DNA of 64,000 bases from Sphingobium baderi (GTDB lineage Bacteria; Pseudomonadota; Alphaproteobacteria; Sphingomonadales; Sphingomonadaceae), in assembly GCF_001456115.1 (NCBI RefSeq), contig NZ_CP013267.1, positions 9,562-73,561 of the forward strand, read 5' to 3'. The position numbers and the translations under genes are program-made. Shown in pieces: positions 1 to 7,893 of the stretch; position 1 is the stretch's first letter; each line of letters starts with the position of its first letter. A model generated the notes under the pieces. The model saw only the letters and a program-made list of their open reading frames with translations, did no database searches and was not told the origin of the DNA.

Positions 1-589
1 TGGTTCTGCGCTGCGGCCTCTTGCCGCGTCCAGTGTAGAACGCATGATCGCCGATCACGGCGCTGGGTGTCTGCCCGCCGAAATGTGTCAAGCCGCGTGA
101 GACGGTCCCGGCCTTCTCGCGCTGGGCAACGATGGTCGGGTTCTGAAAATAGAGCGCGCCGCCTGTTTCGTCGGCCAGCTCACCCTTGAGCGCCAGCGAG
201 ACGATTGCATCCACGCGTGCGCGGCGAGCGGGAGGAACGGGGCGAAGGTTCCGCCAGTGCCCCCCCGCCCGCGTCACAGGCTCGAACTGGCGCGGCGCGT
301 TGAGCACGTCTGATACCGTGCTGCCCCACCGTCCATTGCCAAGGCGATTGATGATCGTGAACACAACCGCCGCAATGCCGCGATCCCCCTGATTGCCTGC
401 CTCGGCAAAGGCAACGCGAGCGATAGCCTCCCGGTCTAGATCGTTGTGAACGCGGGTCGATGCCTGCGCGGCCGTCGCCTTCGTGCTGGCGACGATCGCG
501 GCGCAATTCGTGCGGGGTGGCACAGCCGTTATCGCGGCCTCGTCCTTCAAGATCAGAGTGCATATTGCCGCGATCGTGAGCGGGTCCAT
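1..589 (-). CDS. Cell-wall hydrolase, SleB/Hydrolase_2-like, C-terminus outside window
   Basis: Reading the minus strand from the ATG at 589 gives an uninterrupted frame that runs off the window edge (about 196 codons visible). The N-terminus is moderately hydrophobic. From about residue 50 the pattern 'AIARVAFAEAGNQGDRGIAA' followed by 'IINRL' and 'RQFEPV' is that of the SleB-type cell-wall hydrolase domain, and the later 'HFGG...IGDHAFYTG' matches its C-terminal half. AGGAGA sits about six bases before the ATG and overlaps the end of traF, so it is last in the parA-RHH-traF chain. Inference: it opens peptidoglycan for the conjugation machinery. Confidence 0.75.
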   Translation of the reverse strand, partial: MDPLTIAAICTLILKDEAAITAVPPRTNCAAIVASTKATAAQASTRVHNDLDREAIARVAFAEAGNQGDRGIAAVVFTIINRLGNGRWGSTVSDVLNAPRQFEPVTRAGGHWRNLRPVPPARRARVDAIVSLALKGELADETGGALYFQNPTIVAQREKAGTVSRGLTHFGGQTPSAVIGDHAFYTGRGKRPQRRT

Positions 590-598
590 GGGCGTCTC

Positions 599-1129
599 CT
601 AGATGCTCTCTTTTGTTGAAATCGGGCGGAATGTGCCGATGATTTCAGCCCTGCTGACAGGGCCGTAATACCGGCTGTCAAATGAGTTCGGAATGCGCGT
701 AGAGAGCACAAAATACTCATCTTGGCGTAAACGACGACATGCGCGCCAGTGCGGGAGCTGGACGCCGCGAGGGTCACGATCAACGATTCCGGCAACAGCC
801 TTCCCGTTGATCGTCAGCCCTTCGGGGCCGGTAGTGCAGACGGTATCGCCCGCGCTCGCCACGATCGGCTTTATGATGCTGCCACGCATGAGATACGGGA
901 CATGGGCGTTCGCATAATCCCGGCCCAGGGCCGGGACATGGAACGCGATCAGTCGGCCCTTGCCCGGTTCCTCGCCACTGCGGACATAATAGCCGGTCGG
1001 GATGCTGGGGGACGGGTTGTAGAGCACAACGGGATGGGGCAGAGCGGCCACCGCTGCCGCTGCCGCCGCAACGGGCGTTAAACCCCACAGAACGGCCCGT
1101 AACGCCTTTTTGCGCTTCGCGGCCGTCAT
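599..1129 (-). CDS. traF: TraF-like conjugative transfer signal peptidase (S26 family)
   Basis: 176 residues. A cationic start is followed by one hydrophobic segment (about residues 12-32, Ala-rich). Then 'YNPSPSIPTGYYV' contains the Ser expected for the S26 nucleophile, and 'RGSIIKPIVASAGDTVC' carries the Lys region. 'NSFDSRYYGPV' near residue 150 is the conserved C-terminal box. In RP4 TraF processes and cyclises the pilin TrbC; a periplasmic, membrane-anchored enzyme is expected here. It overlaps the upstream RHH gene by four bases (ATGA), which implies translational coupling in the parA operon. Confidence 0.85.
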   Translation of the reverse strand: MTAAKRKKALRAVLWGLTPVAAAAAAVAALPHPVVLYNPSPSIPTGYYVRSGEEPGKGRLIAFHVPALGRDYANAHVPYLMRGSIIKPIVASAGDTVCTTGPEGLTINGKAVAGIVDRDPRGVQLPHWRACRRLRQDEYFVLSTRIPNSFDSRYYGPVSRAEIIGTFRPISTKESI

Positions 1130-1455
1130 CCCTCCCCTTCCCCCTCGGCAGTGTCGAGCAGGCGCTTGAACGCCTCTCCTTTGGAGATCCGATTACGATA
1201 GGCATATTCGTCAAACCGCTCCCGATCTTCCTCACGGATTCGGATCGTGAATTGCGCCGTAAAGGTCGCCTCGCGCTTCTTTCTCGACGCTGGCGCCGAA
1301 GGCGTCGGCTTCTCGGACACGAAACCGATACGGCCGTTGTCAGCCTTCGCTTTCTCGCGGACCTCCTTGGGCGGCGGAGCGATATAATCCTCGTCCGCTG
1401 CAAAGCTGGTGACGCCAGCAAGCGGCGGCGTGGCCTTGATGGGTTTCTTCGTCAT
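1126..1455 (-). CDS. Small RHH-like DNA-binding protein, probable partition partner of ParA
   Basis: 109 residues. The first 65 are polar and probably disordered. The C-terminal part, 'FTAQFTIRIREEDRERFDEYAYRNRISKGEAFKRLL', has the strand-helix-helix layout of ribbon-helix-helix proteins such as ParG or CopG. It overlaps parA upstream and traF downstream by ATGA junctions. In type Ib partition systems the small RHH partner is encoded directly after ParA and binds a centromere upstream of parA; the palindromes at 2161-2252 would fit that role. The family call rests on pattern and context only. Confidence 0.6.
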   Translation of the reverse strand: MTKKPIKATPPLAGVTSFAADEDYIAPPPKEVREKAKADNGRIGFVSEKPTPSAPASRKKREATFTAQFTIRIREEDRERFDEYAYRNRISKGEAFKRLLDTAEGEGEG

Positions 1456-2132
1456 GCGGCCTTGCCCTTCCCTTCCTGTAAGCGGCCCAGCACATCAGCG
1501 GCGAATGCAGCCGCATTCTCGCGGGCCTTGTCGATCGACGACACGCCCTCAAGTGTGGCGAGCGTCCCCCCTGCGGCAAACAGGGCCTTGAACGCGGTCC
1601 GCTCCGCGATCGGCGTCGGCAAGGCGGTGATGCCCGCCGCCTCGATATTCTGCACGATGCTCTGCGCCACACGCGAGCGAACCCATGTGCTTGCCGGTGT
1701 GCGGGTATAGACCGCCGCAAAGGCGATCTCGCGCCGCGCTGCGGTCGAAGCGCGGCGGATGCTCTGAAAGGCTCTCGCCGCCTGATCACTGTCCAGAACG
1801 GAGCCTTGCAGCGGGACCAGGGCGAGGTGCGTCATCAACAATGCGTTGGTGACGCGAGCGGATGCCCTCCCCTCAAGGTCCACAATCACGAATTGCGCGC
1901 GCTTCTGCGCGGCGTCGATCGTGTCAATGATTCCATCCTCGTCTATCTCCTGAATGACCTCGATATTGTCGGGCTTTCCGGGGAGAGACGCCCACTTGGC
2001 GAGTGGGAAATTCGGGTCAGCGTCGATGAGAACGACGCCCGCCCCTGTGGCTGCCAGCTCGGTAGCCAGCAGAAGGGCCGTGGTGGTCTTGCCCACCCCG
2101 CCCTTGGGCGAAAGCATTGTGATGACGGGCAT
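1452..2132 (-). CDS. parA: ParA family partition ATPase
   Basis: 226 residues from the ATG at 2132, chosen because CAGGAG lies about six bases upstream; a longer frame to 2195 lacks a ribosome-binding site. The start 'MPVITMLSPKGGVGKTTTA' is the deviant Walker A of ParA/MinD ATPases. 'VVLIDADPN' is the A' motif and 'FVIVDLEGRAS' the Walker B-like strand. Length matches small ParA proteins of type Ib. It drives plasmid segregation together with a centromere-binding partner, probably the RHH protein that overlaps its end. The ATGCAT palindromes just upstream are candidate operator or centromere sites. Confidence 0.9.
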   Translation of the reverse strand: MPVITMLSPKGGVGKTTTALLLATELAATGAGVVLIDADPNFPLAKWASLPGKPDNIEVIQEIDEDGIIDTIDAAQKRAQFVIVDLEGRASARVTNALLMTHLALVPLQGSVLDSDQAARAFQSIRRASTAARREIAFAAVYTRTPASTWVRSRVAQSIVQNIEAAGITALPTPIAERTAFKALFAAGGTLATLEGVSSIDKARENAAAFAADVLGRLQEGKGKAA

Positions 2133-2160
2133 TGCGGCTCCTGATTTCTGATGATCGCAA

Positions 2161-2252
2161 GACATGCAATGCATGTCCTGCGCGCAATAAGGCATGATTG
2201 GTCAGAAAAGGCAATACATGAAATGCATGTAATGCATGAGGTCGTTTAAACG
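2161..2252. promoter_or_regulatory. ATGCAT-palindrome cluster plus CGTTTAAACG upstream of parA
   Basis: A perfect inverted repeat GACATGCA-A-TGCATGTC occupies 2161-2177, about 30 bases before the parA start. A second cluster with three further ATGCAT-like units spans 2214-2238, followed by the palindrome CGTTTAAACG at 2243-2252. Related palindromes recur at 2441-2458, 3133-3180, 3837-3885, 5838-5896 and 12462-12530. Position suggests an operator and/or centromere; binding is inference. Confidence 0.5.
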
Positions 2253-2532
2253 CTTTGCGGCCGTCTCGGCTTACTGCGACGGCAAGCCCCGAAAGGGAGA
2301 CGTTCTGACGGCCACGCTGGTGACTGGCTGTGAGATTGCCCGCTATATCCAGCGGCGCGGCTCCTATGAGCGAGCCGAACACTCCCGGCGACCCTGAATG
2401 GCGTAGTTCAGGATCGCCGGGAGACCAAGGTAAGACAGGCAATGCGTGCAGTGCATGTTGCCCGTGGCTCATGCCGCCTTTGACTCCACTGCCCCAAAAT
2501 GTTATATTCCAATATAACTTATGGAGGCTCTT

Positions 2533-2790
2533 ATGCACACTACAAATCTTCGTAAGGTCGGGGGGTCGGTCATGCTGGTCGTTCCCCCTGCCCTGCTCGA
2601 CGTTCTGCATCTGTCCGCTGGCGCAAGCGTCGGTTTGGCCGTGGACAACGGCAAGCTGGTGGTCGAGCCGTCCACGCGGCCCCGCTACACCATGGCGGAG
2701 CTGCTGGCCGCGTCCGACTATTCGCAGCCTATGCCCCCCGAAGAACGGGAATGGGTTGATACCCCTGCGGTGGGCCGCGAACTGATATGA
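2533..2790 (+). CDS. mazE: MazE/AbrB-fold antitoxin
   Basis: 85 residues from the ATG at 2533, preceded by GGAGG at 2523-2527; the upstream ATG at 2521 has no such site. 'TTNLRKVGGSVMLVVPPALLDVLHLSAGASVGLAVDNGKLVVEP' is the swapped-hairpin AbrB/MazE DNA-binding fold, and the acidic C-terminus would wrap the toxin. It overlaps mazF by four bases. As the antidote it neutralises MazF and probably represses its own promoter. An ATGCAT-like repeat lies about 80 bases upstream at 2441-2458. Confidence 0.85.
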   Translation: MHTTNLRKVGGSVMLVVPPALLDVLHLSAGASVGLAVDNGKLVVEPSTRPRYTMAELLAASDYSQPMPPEEREWVDTPAVGRELI

Positions 2791-3113
2791 AGCGCGGCGA
2801 CATTTACATGGTCGATCTCGAACCCACGCATGGCCGCGAGCAACGCGGGCACCGTCCGGTTGTCGTCGTCTCCCCTGACGACTTCAACCGGACTACCGGC
2901 TTGCCGGTTATAGTGCCGATTACGAATGGCGGCGACTTCGCGCGCCGCATTGGATTCGCCGTGCCGCTCTCCGGCACAAAGACAACGGGCGTCGTGCGGT
3001 GCGATCAACCCCGCGTCCTCGATCTTGACGCACGCAACGGGCGGAAGATCGAAACCTTGCCGCAAGCCATCATGGATGAAGTCTTGGCGCGAGCGGTGAC
3101 GATCTTCGAATAG
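2787..3113 (+). CDS. mazF: MazF/PemK family endoribonuclease toxin
   Basis: 108 residues. The start 'MKRGDIYMVDLEPTHGREQRGHRPVVVVSPDDFN' is the classical MazF/PemK N-terminus with the RPVVV strand. 'GLPVIVPITNGG', 'GVVRCDQPRVLD' and the Cys-Asp-Gln segment follow as in ChpB/PemK. The family cleaves mRNA at short motifs when antitoxin is lost, giving post-segregational killing. Start ATGA overlaps the end of mazE, so the two are translationally coupled. Confidence 0.9.
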   Translation: MKRGDIYMVDLEPTHGREQRGHRPVVVVSPDDFNRTTGLPVIVPITNGGDFARRIGFAVPLSGTKTTGVVRCDQPRVLDLDARNGRKIETLPQAIMDEVLARAVTIFE

Positions 3114-3132
3114 CGGCCTGCGGCGCGCTCCG

Positions 3133-3180
3133 ATTACATGCAATACATAGGTGACGTGTCACCCATGTATTGCATGTTAA
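3133..3180. repeat. Long inverted repeat between convergent TA genes
   Basis: TTACATGCAATACATAGGTG on the left is mirrored by CACCCATGTATTGCATGTTA on the right around a short GAC-GTGT centre, giving arms of about 20 bases with few mismatches. It lies between mazF (plus) and the HigA-like gene (minus), so it could act as a bidirectional terminator. It is also one of the dispersed ATGCAT-type sites. Confidence 0.6.
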
Positions 3181-3482
3181 GCCGTAGGCCGAACCGGCTC
3201 AAAGGCGATCCGCAATCCCAGCGCGTGCGCGATCTTCGCCACGGTGGCAAAGCTGGGATTCCCGTCCTCGGAAAGCGCCTTGTAGATGCCTTCCCGGCTC
3301 ATGCCGGTGTCGCGCGCCAGCTTGCTAATATTCCGCGCGCGGGCAACCACGCCAAGGGCGCGTGTGACATAGGCCGGATTGTCGCCGTCTGCCTCCATGA
3401 CAGCTTCCAGATAGCCCGCAATATCTTCCTCGGTTTTGAGATAGTCGGCGCTGTCATACCGGCTGAAAGTTACGTCAGTCAT
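3177..3482 (-). CDS. HigA-like antitoxin (HI1420-type addiction module antidote)
   Basis: 101 residues. 'DYLKTEEDIAGYLEAVME' at residues 13-30 and the helix-turn-helix 'NISKLARDTGMSREGIYKALSEDGNPSFATVAKIAHALGL' at about 51-91 are characteristic of the downstream antidote family typified by H. influenzae HI1420. It overlaps the toxin gene by eight bases and lies downstream of it, the usual inverted order for this family. It should bind the toxin and the operator repeats at 3794-3831. Confidence 0.85.
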   Translation of the reverse strand: MTDVTFSRYDSADYLKTEEDIAGYLEAVMEADGDNPAYVTRALGVVARARNISKLARDTGMSREGIYKALSEDGNPSFATVAKIAHALGLRIAFEPVRPTA

Positions 3483-3783
3483 CGTTTCCGTCCTTCCATA
3501 GTGCGGCTAGTTTCTTCGCTTCTTCAATGTCGCGGGCCTGCGAGGACTTGTCGCCGCCACAGAGCAACACGATCAATACCGGTCCCCGGCGCATGAAGTA
3601 GACCCGATAGCCGGGGCCATAGTCGATCCGCATTTCAGAGAGGCCGCCACCCACGGGCTTCACGTCGCCGGGGTTTCCATTAGCGAGCCTATCCAGGCGA
3701 GCCGCAACGCGCCATGCCGCCTTGCGATCCCGTAAACCGGAAAGCCAAGCATCGAACACCGACGTTTTGATAAGCTCGATCAT
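3475..3783 (-). CDS. RelE/HigB-like toxin (HI1419 type)
   Basis: 102 residues from the ATG at 3783; the frame continues upstream but the extra codons cross the promoter. 'FDAWLSGLRDRKAAWRVAARLDRLANGNPGDVKPVGGGLSEMRIDYGPGYRVYF' is the RelE-fold killer-protein pattern, with the conserved 'GPGYRVYF' strand. 'LLCGGDKSSQARDIEEAKKLA' closes the family signature. Members act as ribosome-associated mRNA endonucleases. No clear Shine-Dalgarno site precedes the ATG; the candidate -10 is so close that the message may be nearly leaderless. Confidence 0.85.
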   Translation of the reverse strand: MIELIKTSVFDAWLSGLRDRKAAWRVAARLDRLANGNPGDVKPVGGGLSEMRIDYGPGYRVYFMRRGPVLIVLLCGGDKSSQARDIEEAKKLAALWKDGNDD

Positions 3784-3793
3784 ATGATAACTG

Positions 3794-3831
3794 TAGCTGA
3801 CAGTTTGTGGACTGTCAACCATAGCTGACAG
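3794..3831 (-). promoter_or_regulatory. Promoter/operator of the HigB-HigA-like module
   Basis: Two direct copies of TAGCTGACAG (3794-3803 and 3822-3831) flank a TGTCAA hexamer (3813-3818), which read on the minus strand is a perfect -35 TTGACA. Seventeen bases further is TACAGT, a plausible -10. Repeats overlapping -35 and -10 suggest autorepression by the HigA-like protein. Confidence 0.55.
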
Positions 3832-3851
3832 CTATAATGCATGAATGACAT

Positions 3852-3885
3852 GCAATGCATGGGTGCCGTGTCACCCATGCATTGC
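3852..3885. repeat. Perfect 14-bp inverted repeat with ATGCAT core
   Basis: GCAATGCATGGGTG (3852-3865) and CACCCATGCATTGC (3872-3885) are exact reverse complements around a 6-base loop. The unit lies between the TA promoter and the end of the SprT-like gene and closely resembles the repeat at 3133-3180. Terminator or protein-binding site cannot be told apart from sequence. Confidence 0.6.
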
Positions 3886-3892
3886 GCCACAA

Positions 3893-4546
3893 TTAAACGT
3901 CGCCATCCTCTCCCTCGGCGTCCTCGTCGTCGATCGGATCGTGCTGCATCCGTCCATGCCCTTCGCCGGGGCAAATGGGCGCACCTACGCTTTCCAGCCA
4001 TTTCCGGGTTGTGCGGGCGGTATAGCCGCACGTAGCGCATTCGCATTTTATCATGCGCGCCGTCTGCTTCTTCTTTTGTGCAACCGGCGTCATCGCGTTC
4101 AACCGGCGATGCGGATAGGGGGGCAGGGTGCCTAGCAGGGCCTCGGCCCATGCCATAAACTCCGGCGTCGGTTCGCTGCTGGTGAAAGGGGCCTTGTGCC
4201 CGATCGCGGCGGCGGCGATCTGGAACGGGCGTTTATGGCCCGCCTCGGGCAATGCCGCATGGATCATCTCATGCGCAAGGATCGCGGCGACGGTCGCTTG
4301 ATCGTCTTCAACAGGAGATATAAAAATCTCTGCATGGCGGTCCTCGCTCGCCGCTGCGCTCCAACATTGACCGCGCACACGGGTTTTCTTCCCCAGCTCG
4401 CCGCCCTTGCTCGGGAATCCGCATGTGACGCGATAGGGTGGAAAGTTGACGCCGGCACGCTCGGCAATGATCGGTTCCATCAGCGCTGCGAGCTGGCGCA
4501 ACCAATGCTCGCGCAACGCCTCGGGGGAGGGCAGGGGGGCGCTCAC
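3893..4546 (-). CDS. SprT-like zinc metalloprotease-domain protein
   Basis: 217 residues from a GTG at 4546, chosen because GGAGG precedes it and it overlaps the upstream stop as GTGA. 'ILAHEMIHAALPEAGHKRPF' holds the HExxH zinc motif of SprT-like proteins. The C-terminal 'IKCECATCGYTARTTRKWLESVGAPICPGEGHG' gives Cys pairs for a zinc ribbon, and the tail is strongly acidic. Plasmid-borne SprT-like proteins are frequent, with unproven roles; protein-DNA crosslink processing is known for eukaryotic relatives only. It is coupled to the LPD29-like gene. Confidence 0.8.
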   Translation of the reverse strand: MSAPLPSPEALREHWLRQLAALMEPIIAERAGVNFPPYRVTCGFPSKGGELGKKTRVRGQCWSAAASEDRHAEIFISPVEDDQATVAAILAHEMIHAALPEAGHKRPFQIAAAAIGHKAPFTSSEPTPEFMAWAEALLGTLPPYPHRRLNAMTPVAQKKKQTARMIKCECATCGYTARTTRKWLESVGAPICPGEGHGRMQHDPIDDEDAEGEDGDV

Positions 4547-5376
4547 CGTCCCGCCTCCATCTCGGAGGCCCGGACCCGGATAAGGGTTCCCAAATCCCAT
4601 TGCTCACCGGGGACGGCGACAAAGGACCGGAACGCGGTTTCAGGCGTCGGGCGCTCGATGCCGTCAAGTCCGCCATGACTGGCGAAAAGCGCCTCGATGG
4701 CGCGACCGACGTGCTCGGCCGAATGGTCGCGCGACGTGAAGACATATTTGGAACCGCCGAAAACCGTAGTCCAAGGCGATCCGGCATATTCGTAAATGTC
4801 ATCCATGCCGTTGAAACTGCCGCCCTGATACTTCTTGACGATCTCGTTGACGCTCGATTCCGTGGGTCCGTCAGTCCACGATATGCGGATGCTGCCCCAA
4901 CTCTCCTTGCGAACCGAAAAGCGGATGCCGGGAAAAGCGGCCTTTAGCTCGGCCCGGATATTCTGCGCGGCCAGCTTACCGGAAGACTGGTCATCGCCCT
5001 GTTTCAGGCGCGCGTGCGCCGGAACGATGCGGAGCCGTTCAACCTCGGCCGCGAACCGCTGCGCCGCTTGCTCGGCGGCGTTTGCCTTCTCGGCCTTCAC
5101 GCAAGCGGCATGGGCAAGTGCCTCGGCGATCTGCTCGGCACTGGCGATGCCGGGGAGAACCGACCATTGCACGCCCCTGATGATGCATTCAGGCACCTTT
5201 GCCGACATGCGGCCATTATCAAACACAACATCAAAGCTGGCGCTGCCGCCACTGTGCGCGATCCCGCAAGTCACGCGAACCGATCCGGGCCGCTGCTCGC
5301 CGTGGATCGCATAGACCGTGCCGGGTCCGGCCCAATGCAGAACGCAATTGATCCGGGTTCCAATGCTGATTTCCAT
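4543..5376 (-). CDS. LPD29-like domain protein of unknown function
   Basis: 277 residues from the ATG at 5376 (AAGGA upstream). The N-terminal third has beta-rich segments. A charged Ala/Glu helix follows at about 85-140. Residues ~145-215, 'IRAELKAAFPGIRFSVRKES' then 'IRISWTDGPT' and 'GGSFNGMDDIYEY', resemble the large polyvalent protein associated domain LPD29 of mobile-element proteins. It is preceded by leader copy A and overlaps the SprT-like gene. No catalytic motif was seen. Confidence 0.6.
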   Translation of the reverse strand: MEISIGTRINCVLHWAGPGTVYAIHGEQRPGSVRVTCGIAHSGGSASFDVVFDNGRMSAKVPECIIRGVQWSVLPGIASAEQIAEALAHAACVKAEKANAAEQAAQRFAAEVERLRIVPAHARLKQGDDQSSGKLAAQNIRAELKAAFPGIRFSVRKESWGSIRISWTDGPTESSVNEIVKKYQGGSFNGMDDIYEYAGSPWTTVFGGSKYVFTSRDHSAEHVGRAIEALFASHGGLDGIERPTPETAFRSFVAVPGEQWDLGTLIRVRASEMEAGR

Positions 5377-5581
5377 GTCCTTAAATCCCTTTTTGAAATC
5401 GCCAACGGCGATGGCTCTTTCGCCATCGGCCTTGGCGGACACGGACGCCCAAGAACGCGGTGGGAGAGGGGGGCAGCGGGAATCGACGGGGTGGAGCGGG
5501 CGCAGTGGAGGCGCAGCCGGAATGAGCCACGGCCCGTCTATTCCCGTTGCTGGGGAGAGGGAGCCGAGCGTCCCTTTCCCC
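5377..5581 (-). promoter_or_regulatory. Conserved leader, copy A
   Basis: The ~200 bases ahead of the LPD29-like gene are clearly related to the regions at 13931-14116 and 16250-16440. Shared on the plus strand are GACACGGACGCCCAAGAACG, GAGCCACGG, GTTGCTGGG and a GC-rich stem region. The stem CGATGGC/GCCATCG near the ribosome-binding site is kept although its loop differs from copies B and C. All three copies end directly at a start codon. Confidence 0.65.
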
Positions 5582-6033
5582 GACCAAGCGGACAAATCCG
5601 CCGCCTTGGCGGCGTCATCTGACAGGGAACGGCCGTTGACCTGGTTGCAAGGGATGGGAGAATTTCGATCGACGCGACAGATAAAGTGTCAGGGGTGGTT
5701 CCGAGCATCGGATCTCGCCCCTGACGGGGGGCGTTACGGGGGGATTTCCCCCCGTAGAGGGGGTAGGGCGAGACGCGGAACGCGGCTCGAACTCAGGGGG
5801 AGACTTCCCCCCTTTGCCCCTTCTTCACCTTCAAGAAGCGCATTGCATAAACGATATGCAGGACATGCAGTGCATATATGACATGAAAGACATGTAGAAA
5901 TTTCCGACAACAGGGCCGATGGCCCTCTAGCTGGCAAGGAACTAACCCGCTGGAATGGCCGCTATCGGGCCGCAAAGCTCGCGCCGGCAACCACACAATG
6001 ATAAGCCCTGTTCTTCCAATGAAGGGAACTGTC
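5582..6033. other. Non-coding interval with strong inverted repeats
   Basis: No convincing gene was seen. GTCAGGGG (5688-5695) pairs with CCCCTGAC (5718-5725). CGGGGGGATTTCCCCCCG (5737-5754) is a near-perfect hairpin. Another ATGCAT-type cluster lies at 5838-5896. The combination could be a terminator region or part of a plasmid origin (oriV/oriT); nothing seen decides this. Confidence 0.45.
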
Positions 6034-6324
6034 ATGGAAAAGAGCTGGGATCAGATAAACGCTGAAATCGACCGGATGCACTTTCATCAGGAAATCAGCG
6101 ACAAGGGTATTTTTATACTCATCGGCTTCGCGGTCATCGCCAGCCTCGCGGGTTGGCCTACTGTCTGGTCCATGCTTTGGTTCCTGCCAGCGCTCGGCAT
6201 GGTCGGCGGACTGCACGCAGCGAACAAAGGCGACTTCCAAGGCTATTGGATTTTCGCCCTCGGGTCACAGTTGCTATTGGCCGCAATGGTGGGCGTGGCA
6301 TTCCTGATCCGGTTCGGCCTCTGA
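6034..6324 (+). CDS. Small membrane protein, unknown function
   Basis: 96 residues from the ATG at 6034, which has AGGGA about seven bases upstream, better than the in-frame ATGs at 5998 and 6019. A charged N-terminus of about 24 residues precedes two hydrophobic stretches, 'IFILIGFAVIASLAGWPTVW' region and 'WIFALGSQLLLAAMVGVAFLI', with a Gly-rich turn between, so two to three membrane helices are likely. No family was recognised. It points towards ssb convergently. Confidence 0.6.
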   Translation: MEKSWDQINAEIDRMHFHQEISDKGIFILIGFAVIASLAGWPTVWSMLWFLPALGMVGGLHAANKGDFQGYWIFALGSQLLLAAMVGVAFLIRFGL

Positions 6325-6409
6325 TCCGGCGCGGCACCGCCGATCGCGTTTTGCAGGAGGCCCCGGCGCAGGCCGGGAAGGGCGAGCCAGTGGCTCGCCC
6401 AGGGCGCGG

Positions 6410-6736
6410 TCATTCGTCGTTGCCTGCCTTTGACGCGAGGATGCCAAATTCATCGACAACCCGGTCAGTTGCATAGATCGTCTGCCCGTCCTTCTCATAG
6501 GACGTGTCGCGCATTCTGCCTGCTGCGCGGACAAGATCGCCGACATTGAGCTTGTCGGAGATATACTTGCGCGTGCCTTCGCCAAAGACAGTGACACGAT
6601 TCCAATAAGTATCGTCGGTCCAGTTATCACCTTCCTTGCGGCGATAGTTGGCGGCAAGTTTTAGGTGCGTCACATTGCCATTCGCCTGAATGGAACCAAC
6701 GCGACCGATAATCTCGAACTTTGCCAAATTACGCAT
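6410..6736 (-). CDS. ssb: Single-stranded DNA-binding protein
   Basis: 108 residues from the ATG at 6736 (AAGGAAG just upstream; the ATG at 6751 is poorer). 'FEIIGRVGSIQANGNVTHLKLAANY', 'TYWNRVTVFGEG', 'YISDKLNVGDLVRAAGRMRD' and 'DRVVDEFGIL' follow the OB-fold SSB order. The acidic C-terminal tail is short and ends 'AGNDE' rather than the usual DDDIPF, so interactions with host SSB partners may be reduced. Plasmid SSBs support replication and transfer of single strands. Confidence 0.85.
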   Translation of the reverse strand: MRNLAKFEIIGRVGSIQANGNVTHLKLAANYRRKEGDNWTDDTYWNRVTVFGEGTRKYISDKLNVGDLVRAAGRMRDTSYEKDGQTIYATDRVVDEFGILASKAGNDE

Positions 6737-7021
6737 GGAACTTCCTTTCATTCACCCGTTGCTAACGGTTAGTTCGGAAGCGGAGATTGAGGCGGGGACA
6801 AGTAAAAAAACGGAGGGTCCGCCGAAGGTGGAAACCGCCGCAATGTCCCACATTGCATTTTTTTACTTTTCCCATCTAGCCGTATCGAAGCAACTCTAAA
6901 CCGATAGCATCGGGCAATGATAAGTCACCATAAAAATGGCAATTTCGATAAAATTATCCAATAGGTTACTTCTAGATAGCAATAGATCAACTATCAACAC
7001 CGCCGCATATTATCATGGAAG
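6737..7021. other. AT-richer intergenic region before ssb
   Basis: This interval separates ssb from the serine recombinase end. AAGTAAAAAAAC near 6800 and TTTTTTTACTTTT near 6860 form an inverted repeat that brackets likely promoter sequence for ssb. No gene was seen. Confidence 0.35.
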
Positions 7022-7024
7022 CGT

Positions 7025-7627
7025 TTAAACGACTTCACATTCATTTCCAGAACTGGCTTTCAGCCGGTCACGCTCCATTCGACGATAGATCGCTTGTCGG
7101 CTCACTCCCAGCAGAGTTGCAATGTCGCTCACATTGCGGGGAGGATCGGCAGTCAGCAGCTCGCGGGCGAGATTCCATTGTTCATCGCTAAGGGAAGGGG
7201 GGCGACCAAACTTCTTTCCCCGCGCCTTGGCGGCGGCGATCCCAGCCATGGTTCGCTCAAGCATGGCATCGCGCTCGAACTGCGCGAAAGCGCCGAGCAT
7301 GTGATAAAACAGCCGCCCCGATGCGGAGGTTGTATCAATCATGCTCTCTTTGATGGATCGGAAGCCGAGGCCCTGTGCCTCGAACCGCTTGCCGATCTCG
7401 ATAAGGTCATGGACCGATCGCCCCAAGCGATCGAGCCGCCAAACGACAATCACGTCTTCGCCAGAACGGGCGAAATCCAGTGCAGCTTCGAGCTGGGGCT
7501 TGAACACGGCCGCGCCGCTCACGCCTTCGTCGGCGAACAGCTTATCGCAACCGGCGGCATTAAGAGCGTCGATCTGCAATCCTAGATTCTGATCGCCCGT
7601 CGAGACGCGTGCATATCCGATCAGCAT
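7025..7627 (-). CDS. Serine recombinase (resolvase/invertase family)
   Basis: 200 residues from the ATG at 7627. 'MLIGYARVSTGDQNLGLQIDAL' carries the catalytic Ser, and 'VVWRLDRLGRSVHDLI' is the conserved active-site region. The C-terminal 'ARGKKFGRPPSLSDEQW...SDIATLLGVSRQAIYRRM' is the DNA-binding helix-turn-helix. The stop codon lies inside the palindrome CGTTTAAACG (7022-7031). It starts seven bases after the 78-residue gene upstream, so the two are probably co-transcribed. Role could be plasmid multimer resolution; no linked transposase was seen. Confidence 0.88.
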   Translation of the reverse strand: MLIGYARVSTGDQNLGLQIDALNAAGCDKLFADEGVSGAAVFKPQLEAALDFARSGEDVIVVWRLDRLGRSVHDLIEIGKRFEAQGLGFRSIKESMIDTTSASGRLFYHMLGAFAQFERDAMLERTMAGIAAAKARGKKFGRPPSLSDEQWNLARELLTADPPRNVSDIATLLGVSRQAIYRRMERDRLKASSGNECEVV

Positions 7628-7634
7628 GGCGGCT

Positions 7635-7871
7635 TCATACGACCAGCTCGGAAGGCACGGGATGCCCGCGACCGAGCAGCGCTGCCGACGGTGCTGGCGG
7701 CGCTGGCATCCATGCGCACGGGAAGCCGGGGCCTTCGAGATATTCGCCATCAACGATAGCGCCCTCGGCAAGCAGATATTCATACTGCGGATCGGCCGAT
7801 GCGAAAGCGAGAAGCACATGCTCCCTGTCGGGAACGCTCTCCATAGGATACCAAGTTCCAAAGACCGGCAT
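7635..7871 (-). CDS. Small hypothetical protein
   Basis: 78 residues with a strong GGAGG five bases before the ATG. 'WYPMESVPDREHVLLAFASADPQYEYLLAEGAIVDGEYLEG' resembles the compact proteins in which a Trp-Pro start is followed by a short beta sheet, but no family was recognised. It lies between the TTTCGGACA repeat cluster and the serine recombinase, as the first gene of a two-gene unit. Confidence 0.6.
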   Translation of the reverse strand: MPVFGTWYPMESVPDREHVLLAFASADPQYEYLLAEGAIVDGEYLEGPGFPCAWMPAPPAPSAALLGRGHPVPSELVV

Positions 7872-7893
7872 TGAATCCTCCGTTTGCCAAAGT

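Noticed and set aside
2236..2397. A 53-codon plus-strand ORF starting in the ATGCAT cluster
   Set aside because: No ribosome-binding site, no recognisable content, and its start lies inside a repeated regulatory motif.
5582..5830. Origin of transfer or replication in the hairpin-rich interval
   Set aside because: No relaxase gene, nic-like consensus, DnaA box or AT-rich unwinding region was identified beside it, so it is left as unassigned structure.
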